Assembly (NCBI GenBank): GCA_019420905.1
Contig: JAHZGH010000014.1
Span: 1-64,000, forward strand
Length of the DNA stretch: 64,000 nt
Direction of reading: 5' to 3'
Origin: Succinivibrionaceae bacterium
GTDB taxonomy: Bacteria; Pseudomonadota; Gammaproteobacteria; Enterobacterales; Succinivibrionaceae
The notes beneath the pieces were generated by a model, which was not told where the DNA came from, searched no databases, and saw nothing but the letters and a program-made list of their open reading frames with translations. This document shows, piece by piece, positions 17,602 to 27,200 of the stretch; position 1 is the stretch's first letter; each line of letters opens with the position of its first letter. The position numbers were made by a program, and so were the translations under genes.

Positions 17602-17789
17602 GTTTTATTTTCAGTTTTTTCTTCTTTATCAGAAATAGCCTCGTGCTCTAAACTTTCGCGAGCTATTTTTATATTAGCAGGCGCATCGATACCTAAACGC
17701 ACAAGGCCAGATTTACTTTTAAGGATCTTAACGGTAATATCCCGTCCGACCCGTAGCTGTTCTCCGGCTTTTAGGGATACTACCAACAT
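17598..17789 (-). CDS. csrA: CsrA-family carbon storage regulator, divergent
   Basis: This 63-residue protein has CsrA length and pattern (GE at 9-10, VGRDITVKIL, VRLGIDAP, IARE). CsrA dimers bind GGA motifs in mRNA leaders and repress or stabilise transcripts. The key Arg 44 is kept, but the N-terminal strand reads MLVVSLKAGE where E. coli has MLILTRRVGE, so Arg 6 and Arg 7 become Leu and Lys, and His 43 becomes Ala. RNA binding may be altered. It begins two bases after the alaS stop and precedes the tRNA-Ser gene, exactly the E. coli context. Confidence 0.88.
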   Translation of the reverse strand: MLVVSLKAGEQLRVGRDITVKILKSKSGLVRLGIDAPANIKIARESLEHEAISDKEEKTENKT

Positions 17790-17791
17790 AG

Positions 17792-20419
17792 TTAGATCTT
17801 TTCCTTAACTAAGGCTAAAGCCTGCTTAAAGCACTCATTAAGTCCTTGAGCATTGCTGCCACCTGCCTGAGCTAAATCTGGACGACCGCCGCCTTTGCCA
17901 CCAATAGTCGGCGCAATATTACGGATAATGTCACCAGCTTTAATCTTATCAGTATTATTAGCACTTACAGCAGCAATTAAGCTGACCTTATCAGCATCAA
18001 TGCAAGCTAAGACTACAACGCAATCTTTAGCTCTATTGCGTAAATCATCTGCTGCCGTACGTAAATCTTTGGCACTGCAATCTTCTAAAGTTCCGCAAAT
18101 AAACTTAGTTTCGCCTAAGAGCTCGGCCTTAGCTAAAAGATCTGTACACTGATAAGAAACCAATTTTGCTTGTAAATGCTCGTTACGCTTTTCAAGCTCC
18201 TTTCCATGAGCAAGAAGCTGCTCCGTACGCTCAGTAAGGTTAGTTCCAGCGCCAGTCTTCATAAGATTAGAAGTCTTTGCAACCATACGAACTAAATGCA
18301 TCATCCAGTCTACAGCAGCCTTACCTGTTAAAGCTTCGATACGACGAACACCTGAAGCAATAGATTCATCGGAAGTAATTACAAATGAGCCTAAATCACC
18401 AGTGCGCTTAGCATGCGTGCCGCCACATAATTCCTTAGAAAAATCACCCGCAGATACTACGCGAACCTTGTTTTCATATTTTTCATCGAATAAGGCAATT
18501 GCTCCTGACTTCTTAGCTTCATCGAGATCCATAATCTCTGTAGTAACCTCGTAGTTATTACGAATTGCCTCGTTGACTAAAGATACTACCTGCTGTCTCT
18601 CGGCTAAAGTAAGCGGACTTGAATGAGAATAGTCAAAACGTAAACGGTCAAAAGCGACATAAGAACCTTTTTGAGCTACTTCATCACCTAAAACTTTACG
18701 CAAGGCCGAATCTAGTAAATGAGTTGCAGTATGGTGTGAAGCAATAGCTCTTCTATTATCAACATCAACATAAGCCTTTACCTGATCACCAGGCTTAAAT
18801 TCACCTAAATCTACATGACCCACATGAATTATGGCTTTGCCAACATGTAAAGTATCTTCAACGATAAAGATATTATTGCCAAAACGAATAACACCCTTAT
18901 CTCCGACCTGACCGCCCATTTCTCCATAGAATGGAGTCTTATCTAAAACAATAATAACATGCTCATCTGTAGAGGCTAATTCAACATCAGCTCCATCTTT
19001 AATGACATGAGTAACCTTAGCTTCACATTCTAAGCTGTCATAACCGACAAACTCTGTATTTTCTGAAATTTTGAGCTGCTTATTATAGTCAATGCCGAAA
19101 TTAGAAGCCGATTTTGCACGAGCTTTCTGCTCCTGCATACATTTATCAAAACCTTCCATGTCAACAACATAACCGCGATCACGAACGACATCTGCAGTTA
19201 AGTCTGAAGGGAAGCCATAAGTATCATAAAGCTTAAAGGCTACTTCTCCTGGAACAGTACGCTTATCGCCTAATTTTACAAGTTCAGCTTCAAGCAGAGC
19301 TAAGCCCCTATCTAGGGTATTTAAGAACTGCTCTTCTTCTTTCTTTAAAGTACGCTTGATAAGTTCCTGCTGCTCTACAAGTTCAGGATAGGCTTTGCCC
19401 ATTAAAGCTACTAAGGTATCTACCATCTTATAGAAGAAAACATCCTTAGCTCCTAATAAACGGCCATGACGTACAGCTCTTCTGATAATGCGGCGTAAAA
19501 CATAGCCTCGACCTTCATTTGAAGGTAAAACACCATCAGCAATTAAGAAAGAACATGAACGAATGTGATCGGCAATAACTCTTAATGACTTAGATGCTAA
19601 ATCTTTTACGCCTAAAATTTCAGCACCAGCTTTTTCTAAAGCCACAAATAAGTCAATATCGTAATTTGAATGCACGCCCTGTAAAACAGCTGCTATACGC
19701 TCTAAACCTAAACCGTTATCTATCATTGGTTTAGCTAGCTTTTCAAAAGTTCCATCGATCTTGCGATTGTACTGCATGAAAACGATGTTCCAAATTTCAA
19801 TAAAGCGATCACCATCTTCATCAGGAGATCCTGGAGGGCCTCCCTGAACCTCTTCGCCATGATCATAGAAAATTTCAGAGCAAGGTCCGCATGGGCCAGT
19901 ATCGCCCATCTGCCAGAAATTATCAGAATTAAAGGCACCGCCCTTATTATCGCCAATACGTACAATCTTACTCTCAGGCAGACCAATAACATCGCGCCAG
20001 ATATTATAGGCTTCATCGTCCTTATCATAGACTGTTACCATCAAAGATTCTTTAGGCAACATAAAAACTTCAGTTAAAAGTTTCCAGGCATAGCTTATAG
20101 CTTCTTTTTTGAAGTAATCACCAAAGCTAAAATTACCTAACATCTCAAAGAAAGTATGGTGACGAGCTGTATAGCCTACATTATCCAGATCGTTTTGCTT
20201 GCCACCGGCACGAACACATTTCTGCGCTGTAGTAGCACGTAAATAATCCCTCTTTTCCTTACCTAAGTAGATATCTTTAAATTGATTCATGCCTGCATTA
20301 GTAAATAACAGGGTTGCATCATTATAAGGAACTAATGAGCTAGAACAGACCACCTTATGGCCGTGCTCTTTAAAGAAGTTCAGATACGCATCGCGGATCT
20401 GATCAGTTGTCATATACAT
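17792..20419 (-). CDS. alaS: Alanyl-tRNA synthetase
   Basis: This 875-residue class II synthetase (876 in E. coli) has the catalytic core at the N terminus, the editing domain with HHTATHLL and CGGTHAKRTGDLG zinc/editing motifs, and a C-terminal glycine-rich domain (GGKGGGRPDLAQAGG). It charges tRNA-Ala and clears mischarged Ser and Gly. An in-frame TTG exists five codons upstream, but it lies on the GGAA ribosome site; ATG at 20419 (or at 20413) is better. It is co-directional with recX and csrA. Confidence 0.96.
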   Translation of the reverse strand: MYMTTDQIRDAYLNFFKEHGHKVVCSSSLVPYNDATLLFTNAGMNQFKDIYLGKEKRDYLRATTAQKCVRAGGKQNDLDNVGYTARHHTFFEMLGNFSFGDYFKKEAISYAWKLLTEVFMLPKESLMVTVYDKDDEAYNIWRDVIGLPESKIVRIGDNKGGAFNSDNFWQMGDTGPCGPCSEIFYDHGEEVQGGPPGSPDEDGDRFIEIWNIVFMQYNRKIDGTFEKLAKPMIDNGLGLERIAAVLQGVHSNYDIDLFVALEKAGAEILGVKDLASKSLRVIADHIRSCSFLIADGVLPSNEGRGYVLRRIIRRAVRHGRLLGAKDVFFYKMVDTLVALMGKAYPELVEQQELIKRTLKKEEEQFLNTLDRGLALLEAELVKLGDKRTVPGEVAFKLYDTYGFPSDLTADVVRDRGYVVDMEGFDKCMQEQKARAKSASNFGIDYNKQLKISENTEFVGYDSLECEAKVTHVIKDGADVELASTDEHVIIVLDKTPFYGEMGGQVGDKGVIRFGNNIFIVEDTLHVGKAIIHVGHVDLGEFKPGDQVKAYVDVDNRRAIASHHTATHLLDSALRKVLGDEVAQKGSYVAFDRLRFDYSHSSPLTLAERQQVVSLVNEAIRNNYEVTTEIMDLDEAKKSGAIALFDEKYENKVRVVSAGDFSKELCGGTHAKRTGDLGSFVITSDESIASGVRRIEALTGKAAVDWMMHLVRMVAKTSNLMKTGAGTNLTERTEQLLAHGKELEKRNEHLQAKLVSYQCTDLLAKAELLGETKFICGTLEDCSAKDLRTAADDLRNRAKDCVVVLACIDADKVSLIAAVSANNTDKIKAGDIIRNIAPTIGGKGGGRPDLAQAGGSNAQGLNECFKQALALVKEKI

Positions 20420-20594
20420 AAATTTAATTTCCAAAAAATAGGAAGCTTATAAAATATTGGTAACTACAAAAGCCTAATAATTGTGAAAAAACTATCACAG
20501 GCAGTATAAGCCACAGCAATTGACTGCTATTTTATAACAAAAATACACTATAGCTACATTTTATGGGATCAATGTATAAGATAAGTTTTAAGAG

Positions 20595-21041
20595 CTAAAA
20601 GTTCTCTAAAGCTTGATAACATACAGATGCAGAAAATCCCCTTCTATATAAAAAAGCTAAAATCTTTTGTCTCTCAAGAGTATCTGCTGGCAAAACTTTA
20701 TATTTTTTATGCAAAAGATCTAAAGCTATATTCAGCCATTCCACATCCTGCGACATATCATAAACTAAATTTTTATCTAAACGTCGTTTCACAGCCTCTA
20801 AAAACAATCGTTTTTGTCCATAATGAGCACTATACATATGATTAATCAGCATCTGTACGCAGCGCTTATCACTAACATAGCCATAGTCATCACAGACTTT
20901 TAAAACAGCCTTTGAATGCTCTGCTGAAAACTTTTTTGCAAGCTTAGTATAAAGCTCAAAACGAGAATATTCTCTTGAGCTTAATAAATGCAGAGCATAA
21001 TTAAGCGCTTTTTTATAGTCTATACTTGCAGACTTCTCCAT
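20595..21041 (-). CDS. recX: RecA modulator RecX
   Basis: This 148-residue protein shows the RecX three-helix repeats (ALHLLSSREYSRFELYTKL, VCDDYGYVSDKRC, FLYRRGFSASVCYQAL). RecX binds RecA filaments and limits their growth. It begins three bases after the recA stop, so the two are co-translated. Sequence conservation is low, as usual in this family, but position and repeat pattern make the call secure. Confidence 0.92.
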   Translation of the reverse strand: MEKSASIDYKKALNYALHLLSSREYSRFELYTKLAKKFSAEHSKAVLKVCDDYGYVSDKRCVQMLINHMYSAHYGQKRLFLEAVKRRLDKNLVYDMSQDVEWLNIALDLLHKKYKVLPADTLERQKILAFLYRRGFSASVCYQALENF

Positions 21042-21044
21042 ATT

Positions 21045-22208
21045 TTACAGATCGTCTGGAATTGGTGTTACTAAATCCTCGGCATTAAAATCATCGCTGT
21101 CTGCCGGCAAATTCTCTAAGGGGCTTGACGATTCACTGCCTAATTGAGCCGTTTGCTCATAATCGCTATTTTGCTTATAGAAAGCTCGAATTTGTTGCTC
21201 AAGCTCATCTGCTACTTCCGGATGCTCATCTAAATAACGCATAGCATTAGTTTTGCCTTGCCCTATCTTGCTGCCTTTATATGCAAACCAAGCCCCGCTC
21301 TTTTCGATAAAATTAGCAGCTACGCCTAAATCTAAAAGTTCACTATTTTTAGCTATGCCATAATTAAACAAGATCTGGAAATTAGCAGTCTTAAACGGCG
21401 GCGCAACTTTATTTTTTACCACCTTAACTTTAGTTTCATTACCAATAACATCTTCTTTTTCTTTTACAGGAGAACCTTTACGTATATCCAATCTTACAGA
21501 GGCATAATACTTCAGCGCATTACCTCCCGTAGTTGTTTCAGGGTTACCAAACATAACGCCAATCTTCATTCGCAACTGATTAATAAAAACTACCATGCAG
21601 TTAGCTTGCTTAATAACTCCTGTAAGCTTTCTTAATGCCTGAGACATCAATCTAGCTTGCAATCCTACATGATTATCTCCCATATCGCCTTCAATTTCAG
21701 CCTTAGGGACCAGAGCTGCAACTGAATCAATAACAACTACGTCAATACCGCCGGATCTAACTAAAGTTTCGCATATATCTAAAGCCTGCTCTCCTGTATC
21801 AGGCTGAGAAATAATGACATCCTCAATCTGTACACCTAATTTACGAGCATAAAGCGGATCTAAAGCATGCTCAGCATCGATAAAAGCACAAACCTTTCCT
21901 AATTTTTGTGCCTGAGCAATAAGCTCTAAAGTTAAAGTGGTCTTACCAGAAGATTCCGGTCCGTAAATTTCAATAATGCGGCCCATTGGCAATCCACCTA
22001 TACCCAAAGCTAAATCTAAAGTCAAAGAGCCAGTTGGAATAGCTTCAATATCAATAATTTCATTCTGCCCTAAACGCATAATTGCGCCTTTACCAAACTG
22101 TCGTTCGATTTGCTCCATTGCAGCTTCTAAAGCCTTTTGTTTTTTAGGATCTTTAGCTAAATTTGCTGAAACTTTATTTTTTGCCGCTTTTGGTGCACGC
22201 TCTGCCAT
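21045..22208 (-). CDS. recA: Recombinase RecA
   Basis: RecA forms filaments on single-stranded DNA, drives strand exchange and triggers SOS responses. The 387-residue protein has Walker A GPESSGKT near 83-90, IDAEHALD, Walker B VVIDSVAAL and the DNA-binding loop region FINQLRMKIGVMFGNPETTTGG. It is longer than E. coli RecA (353), mainly through an N-terminal basic stretch and an acidic C-terminal tail (DSDDFNAEDL). recX follows at three bases. A consensus promoter lies upstream. Confidence 0.97.
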   Translation of the reverse strand: MAERAPKAAKNKVSANLAKDPKKQKALEAAMEQIERQFGKGAIMRLGQNEIIDIEAIPTGSLTLDLALGIGGLPMGRIIEIYGPESSGKTTLTLELIAQAQKLGKVCAFIDAEHALDPLYARKLGVQIEDVIISQPDTGEQALDICETLVRSGGIDVVVIDSVAALVPKAEIEGDMGDNHVGLQARLMSQALRKLTGVIKQANCMVVFINQLRMKIGVMFGNPETTTGGNALKYYASVRLDIRKGSPVKEKEDVIGNETKVKVVKNKVAPPFKTANFQILFNYGIAKNSELLDLGVAANFIEKSGAWFAYKGSKIGQGKTNAMRYLDEHPEVADELEQQIRAFYKQNSDYEQTAQLGSESSSPLENLPADSDDFNAEDLVTPIPDDL

Positions 22209-22245
22209 ATTTATCTCCGATAAAATATAATTTATATATGAATAT

Positions 22246-22273
22246 ATTATATTCTAATTTAGACTAATGTCAA
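22246..22273 (-). promoter_or_regulatory. Consensus sigma-70 promoter of recA with an operator-like palindrome
   Basis: TTGACA (22268-22273), a 16-base spacer and TATAAT (22246-22251) are both perfect consensus hexamers. No CTGT-N8-ACAG LexA box is visible. The spacer instead holds the palindrome TCTAAATTAGA (22253-22263), which occupies the place where an SOS operator would block polymerase. Whether a repressor binds there is unknown. Confidence 0.75.
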
Positions 22274-22662
22274 AATAAAACTTTAATAATATTTTCTTTA
22301 TAAAGATTTATATTTTATTGCCCTGAACTCAATAATTCAGAGCTACAAAACATAAAATGCTTAATATAAAAACATATTTAACAATATTTAATAATATAGT
22401 CCTTAAAAATATATTTAATAAAAATCATATATATACTTACTTTTTTGTTTTGATTAATATCTTATTTTTTGCAAGATAAAACAAAATATCTTTTCCAGAT
22501 TTTATAGACAATCAAATCGTTAGCCACTAGCATGGTAAAATTTTCTCAAAAATCAGAAAATAGCTTTTTTTTTCTTTGATAAATTATAATAACTAAAAAA
22601 ATCCTCTCTTATAAAAGATAAGCGCTTAATGCGTTTGATTCTAAAACTTAGAAGATAAAGCC
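22274..22662. other. AT-rich intergenic region between recA and mutS
   Basis: No gene is seen. The sequence contains several ATTTAA repeats (about 22370-22430) and a TATAAT-like element near 22585 that may belong to the mutS promoter, without a good -35. A GCGCTTAATGCG motif lies close to the mutS start. Confidence 0.4.
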
Positions 22663-25239
22663 ATGTCGCAATTACCATCACTTGAAACAGCCACTCCAAT
22701 GATGAGGCAATACCTCGAAATTAAACATAAATATCCTGATACCTTAGTATTCTACCGTTTAGGAGATTTTTACGAGTTATTTTATGAAGATGCAAAAAAA
22801 ATTGCTGCCCTTTTAGACTTAACTCTAACTCGTCGAGGAACTAATAATGGTGCTCCTATCCCCATGGCAGGAGTTCCGTTTCACGCTGTGGACAGCTATA
22901 TAAGCCGCCTTATAAAATTAGGAGAATCAGTAGTAATCTGCGAGCAATCGGGCGACATAAATAAAAAAGGCCCCATGACCAGGCAGGTAAGCAAAATCAT
23001 TACCCCCGGCACTGTAACAGACGAAGGTATTGCCCCTGAACATCAAGACAATTTAGTTGCTGCGGTATATAAAAGCAAACGTTATTACGGCTTTGCTTAT
23101 TTAAGTTTAGGATCAGGCTTATTTAAAGCTGGCATTTGCTCTTCCTTAAAAGATTTACAGCTTTATATACAAAAAATTTATCCAGCAGAATTAGTCTATC
23201 CAGAGCAGTTTAAAGAACTTGACGCTTTTTCAAAGATTATTTCTAAAAAAAGCTTACCTAACTGGAATTTTGATAAAGAAAGCTGCTACAGACTTTTATG
23301 CAAGCAGTTTGCTACAGACAGCTTAATCGGCTTTGATATTGAAAACCTAGACGAAGGAATCTGTGCTGCTGGAGCACTCTTATCTTATGTAAAAAGCACG
23401 CAGAATGTACCCCTTTATCACATCAGAGCAATAAAACGAGATGATGCTTCACACAACGTTATATTAGATGCTACCGCTATTCGCAATCTGGAACTATTAA
23501 CTAACTTAAGCGGCAATAGTCAAGGAAGCTTGCTTAAAGCTTTAGACCATACCATCACTCCTATGGGAGAACGTCTTTTAAAAGCAACCATAGTTTCGCC
23601 ATTACGAGACAATCAAAAGATCAATACACGCTTAAATTTAGTTGAAGCTTTAGTTGACTACAATAGCGATATCTTAGATGAAAAATTAGCAGGTATAGGT
23701 GACATAGAAAGAATCACCGCTCGCATAGGCCTTGGTTCTTCTCGGCCAAAAGATCTTTCTAATCTCAGACTATCTTTAGAATTAGTTCCAGAAATAAAAG
23801 AGCTTTTGTTAAAAAGTAATAATAAATATCTAATTGAATATGCTCACAGACTAAATCCTCTAAGCTCTATTAAAGAACTTCTCTCTAAAGCTATTTTAGA
23901 AGAACCAGCTACATTTTTACGCGACGGCAACGTAATTGCCAGTGGTTACAATGCTCATTTAGATGAACTTCGCTCCTTAATGCAAGGAGCCGGAAATATT
24001 TTAGAAAGCATAGAAAAACGAGAAAAAGCTATTACCGGCATAAATACCTTAAAGGTAGGCTATAACTCAGTTCATGGTTATTTTATAGAAATTCCTCGCT
24101 CTCAGGAAAGAAAAGTTCCCGAAGGTTATATACGTCGCCAAACTTTAAAAAATAATGAACGCTATATAACTTCTGAACTAAAAGAATTAGAAGAGAGAAC
24201 TCTACGTGCTAAGGATGAATCTTTAGCTTTAGAAAAAGAAATTTTTGAAGATATATTAAATAATCTGCAGCAACAAATATCTTCACTAAGTGAGCTGTCG
24301 GCAAATATTGCAGCCTTAGACGTATTATCTGGCTTTGCTAAATGTGCTATTTTGCATGATTATGTACGTCCACAAATTTCTTCTGAAAATATTATAAAAA
24401 TTGAAAATGGCCGCCATCCTGTAATTGAGACCATATCAGATAAACCCTTTATTCCAAATTCAACTGATCTTTCAGCCGATAAAATGCTGATTATTACCGG
24501 ACCTAACATGGGAGGAAAATCTACTTTTATGCGGCAATGCGCCCTTATCTGCATCATGGCTCGTTGCGGAAGCTTTGTGCCGGCTCAAAATGCCGTTATA
24601 GGAGATATTGATCGTATTTTTACACGTATCGGAGCCTCTGACGATCTCTCTTCAGGACGCTCTACCTTTATGGTAGAAATGGAAGAATCTGCTTCCATTT
24701 TAAATAACGCTACAAATAAAAGCTTAGTTATTATGGATGAGGTTGGACGTGGAACTTCTACTTATGAGGGAGCAGCTTTAGCCGAAGCTATCGCAAACTA
24801 TCTTTGCAATCATTGCGGCTGCTTTGCCTTATTCTCAACTCATTATCCTCAGATTGCTCAACTTGCGGAAAAACTGCCTAAAACACGCAATATCTGCTTT
24901 AAGGCACAAAAAAGCTATGATGAAATCGTATTTTTATATAAAGCAGACCCTGGTGCACAAAATTATGCTTATGCTGTAGAGGTAGCTCGTCTAGCTGGGG
25001 TTCCAGATGAAATTACAAATGAAGCCTCTGCTAATATTGAAAGAAATTTAACTGCAGATAACAATATAAATAAAAGCGTTAAAAAGTCGGCAGCTACAAT
25101 TGAAAATAAGAAAATATACATTAAAGAGCATCAGTGCTTAAAGCAATTACAGGAAAAGCTTCAAGCACTAAATATAGATGAACTTACGCCTATACAAGCT
25201 CTTAATCTTTTATATCAAATAAAAAAAGATATATGCTAA
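22663..25239 (+). CDS. mutS: DNA mismatch repair protein MutS
   Basis: This 858-residue protein recognises base mismatches and recruits MutL. The N-terminal mismatch-binding Phe-X-Glu motif appears as FYELF (in RLGDFYELFYEDA), the lever and clamp domains follow, and the ATPase domain has Walker A GPNMGGKSTFMRQ and Walker B LVIMDEVGRGTS, with FSTHYPQIA. It faces rpoS and their ends overlap by four bases, so no terminator separates them. The mutS-rpoS neighbourhood is known in enterobacteria. Confidence 0.97.
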   Translation: MSQLPSLETATPMMRQYLEIKHKYPDTLVFYRLGDFYELFYEDAKKIAALLDLTLTRRGTNNGAPIPMAGVPFHAVDSYISRLIKLGESVVICEQSGDINKKGPMTRQVSKIITPGTVTDEGIAPEHQDNLVAAVYKSKRYYGFAYLSLGSGLFKAGICSSLKDLQLYIQKIYPAELVYPEQFKELDAFSKIISKKSLPNWNFDKESCYRLLCKQFATDSLIGFDIENLDEGICAAGALLSYVKSTQNVPLYHIRAIKRDDASHNVILDATAIRNLELLTNLSGNSQGSLLKALDHTITPMGERLLKATIVSPLRDNQKINTRLNLVEALVDYNSDILDEKLAGIGDIERITARIGLGSSRPKDLSNLRLSLELVPEIKELLLKSNNKYLIEYAHRLNPLSSIKELLSKAILEEPATFLRDGNVIASGYNAHLDELRSLMQGAGNILESIEKREKAITGINTLKVGYNSVHGYFIEIPRSQERKVPEGYIRRQTLKNNERYITSELKELEERTLRAKDESLALEKEIFEDILNNLQQQISSLSELSANIAALDVLSGFAKCAILHDYVRPQISSENIIKIENGRHPVIETISDKPFIPNSTDLSADKMLIITGPNMGGKSTFMRQCALICIMARCGSFVPAQNAVIGDIDRIFTRIGASDDLSSGRSTFMVEMEESASILNNATNKSLVIMDEVGRGTSTYEGAALAEAIANYLCNHCGCFALFSTHYPQIAQLAEKLPKTRNICFKAQKSYDEIVFLYKADPGAQNYAYAVEVARLAGVPDEITNEASANIERNLTADNNINKSVKKSAATIENKKIYIKEHQCLKQLQEKLQALNIDELTPIQALNLLYQIKKDIC

Positions 25240-26183
25240 TCATCATCTATCATGGTTTTATCAAAACCATAATTTTCAAATAAACGTCTTAAACTCCTAA
25301 GAACCTCATTTTGAATTTGCCTTACTCGTTCACGAGTAAGGTTAATTTGCGCTCCCACCTCTTCTAAAGTCATAATTTCTGCATCATTAAGACCAAAGCG
25401 TGATAAAACGACAATTTTTTGCTTTTCTGGTAATTCAGAAAACCATTTATGTACAATATTAACCAATTCGTGTCGATCAACATGGGCTACAGGAGATGGA
25501 ATCTTTGTATCGGGAATGATATCTAAAATCGATACTTCTTTGTCTTCATCATTTCCATTAACACTTAGATTTACTGGCAAAGTTGTATCCAATAACGACA
25601 ATAGATTCCTGATATGCTCCGGATCCTTTCCTGAAGCCTTTGCTAATTCATTGATAGTTACTGCTTTAGCTCTATTATTATCTTGCAATTGCCGTCTAAC
25701 TCTAAGAATGGTATTAATCTCCTTTATGACATGTACCGGCAAACGCACTAAACGTGACTGCGACATGATTGATTGCTCAATACTTTGCCTAATCCACCAG
25801 GTTGCATAAGTAGAAAATCTAAAGCCGCGGTCTGGATCAAATTTTTTTACTGCATGAATTAAGCCTAAATTGCCCTCTTCAATTAAGTCTAGCATCGGCA
25901 GACCTCTAGAACGATAATCCTTTGCAATTTTTACCACTAGACGCAAATTAGAAGTAATCATAGTATCAATTGACTTCTTATCGCCCATCTTTGCAAGCCG
26001 TCCGACCTTAGTCTCCTGCTCTGATGACAATAATGGATAATTGCGAATGGAATTAAAATAACTTGAAAGCAAATCTGCGCTTTCTGCACGCAGATAATCG
26101 TTATTTTTTTTATCGTCACCACTCACTATGGCAGCGCTGCTTGAATATTCAGCCTGTATTCTATTCTCATCATCCTTAATCAT
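25236..26183 (-). CDS. rpoS: Stationary-phase sigma factor RpoS
   Basis: This 315-residue sigma-70 family protein has region 1.2 (SSYFNSIRNYPLLS), region 2 with DLIEEGNLGLIHAVKKFDP and RFSTYATWWIRQSI, region 3, and region 4 ending in the helix-turn-helix TLEEVGAQINLTRERVRQIQ. It is too short for RpoD (no region 1.1 or non-conserved insert) and lies directly downstream of nlpD, where rpoS resides in Gammaproteobacteria. RpoS directs the general stress response. As in E. coli, a promoter within nlpD could drive it, but none was identified here. Confidence 0.93.
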   Translation of the reverse strand: MIKDDENRIQAEYSSSAAIVSGDDKKNNDYLRAESADLLSSYFNSIRNYPLLSSEQETKVGRLAKMGDKKSIDTMITSNLRLVVKIAKDYRSRGLPMLDLIEEGNLGLIHAVKKFDPDRGFRFSTYATWWIRQSIEQSIMSQSRLVRLPVHVIKEINTILRVRRQLQDNNRAKAVTINELAKASGKDPEHIRNLLSLLDTTLPVNLSVNGNDEDKEVSILDIIPDTKIPSPVAHVDRHELVNIVHKWFSELPEKQKIVVLSRFGLNDAEIMTLEEVGAQINLTRERVRQIQNEVLRSLRRLFENYGFDKTMIDDD

Positions 26184-26204
26184 GAGTTTCCTTAGTTTGT
26201 TTTT

Positions 26205-27188
26205 TTATTTTGGCAAATAATTTTCAGGGTTTGCAGAATTACCTTTTTTCCTAATCTCAAAATGCAGTCTAACACTTTGAGCATCAGTAGATCCCATCTT
26301 AGCTATAACTTGTCCGCGTTTAACATTCTGCCCTTCCTTAACCTGCAGGCTTTCATTATGAGCATAAGCAGATAAATACTCATTTTCATGGTTAATAATA
26401 ATCAAATTACCATAACCACGAAGCGCATTACCAGCATAGACCACCTGTCCTGCAGCCGCTGCGCATACATCCTGTCCTCGGTTGCCTGAAATATCAATAC
26501 CGTTATTGCCGTGTTCTGATGACGAATAACGTTTTATAACCTTGCCTTTTGCAGGCCACATCCAGCTGATTCCCGCAACAGTGCGCGTACGTCCTGAAAC
26601 TATTTTTATCTGAGAAGAGCTCGGTGTTGTTTTAGCTACAGCAGCAGTGCCTGCTACTGGGATTGTCGAAGAAACCTTTAGCTTTTGACCAACATAAATA
26701 TTATAAGGTTTTTGCAAATGATTCTGTGAGACCAGCTCATCTAAGCTCATATCATGAGCTCTGGCAATTGATCGAGCGCTATCTCCCGCTTTTACAGTGT
26801 AATAATTATTGCTGTCAGAAATAGGTTTGCTTTTATTTGCTGTTGCTACAGAGGCTTCAGACAAATTAATTACTTGTCCAACCTCAATATTATAAGGCTC
26901 ATCAATACCATTTAATGAAGCTAAACTTCGATAGTCTTTACCATAACGAAAAGCTATAGAATACAGAGTATCTCCTTTTACTACAGTATAGCTATCACCA
27001 GAATCTGCTTTAGAAACAACACTTTTATTATTAGTCTGCTCTAAAGCTCTAGTTTGATTTGAAGGTCTTACCACAGGCTTACTATATAAGCTGCTTTGAT
27101 TAGCATCAACTACTAAAGGAGAATAAACATTATTACTTTGACATCCTGCCAAAGCTATACCAAAAACTAGAGCTAAGAGCTTTTTCAC
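26205..27188 (-). CDS. nlpD: Murein hydrolase activator lipoprotein NlpD
   Basis: This 327-residue lipoprotein (lipobox LAGC, Cys 16) has two LysM domains (YTVVKGDTLYSIA and YYTVKAGDSARSIA) and a C-terminal M23 peptidase-like domain. The metal ligands are degenerate: the usual H in the HxxxD motif is Asn (NNGIDI) and the HxH motif is RLH, as in the non-catalytic NlpD/EnvC activators. NlpD activates the amidase AmiC at the division site. E. coli NlpD has one LysM, so the second is an addition. It is upstream of rpoS. Confidence 0.92.
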   Translation of the reverse strand: MKKLLALVFGIALAGCQSNNVYSPLVVDANQSSLYSKPVVRPSNQTRALEQTNNKSVVSKADSGDSYTVVKGDTLYSIAFRYGKDYRSLASLNGIDEPYNIEVGQVINLSEASVATANKSKPISDSNNYYTVKAGDSARSIARAHDMSLDELVSQNHLQKPYNIYVGQKLKVSSTIPVAGTAAVAKTTPSSSQIKIVSGRTRTVAGISWMWPAKGKVIKRYSSSEHGNNGIDISGNRGQDVCAAAAGQVVYAGNALRGYGNLIIINHENEYLSAYAHNESLQVKEGQNVKRGQVIAKMGSTDAQSVRLHFEIRKKGNSANPENYLPK

Positions 27189-27200
27189 AACATAAATTCC

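Noticed and set aside
22209..22662. LexA box or small gene between recA and mutS
   Set aside because: No CTGT-N8-ACAG site and no credible open frame were found; only a promoter and AT-rich repeats.
25252..25270. Hairpin ATGGTTTT/AAAACCAT near the mutS end, as a terminator
   Set aside because: It lies inside the rpoS coding sequence, has low GC content and only a weak T run.
25236..26183. Housekeeping sigma factor RpoD
   Set aside because: The protein is only 315 residues, lacks region 1.1 and the large insert, and lies beside nlpD; RpoS is the better call.
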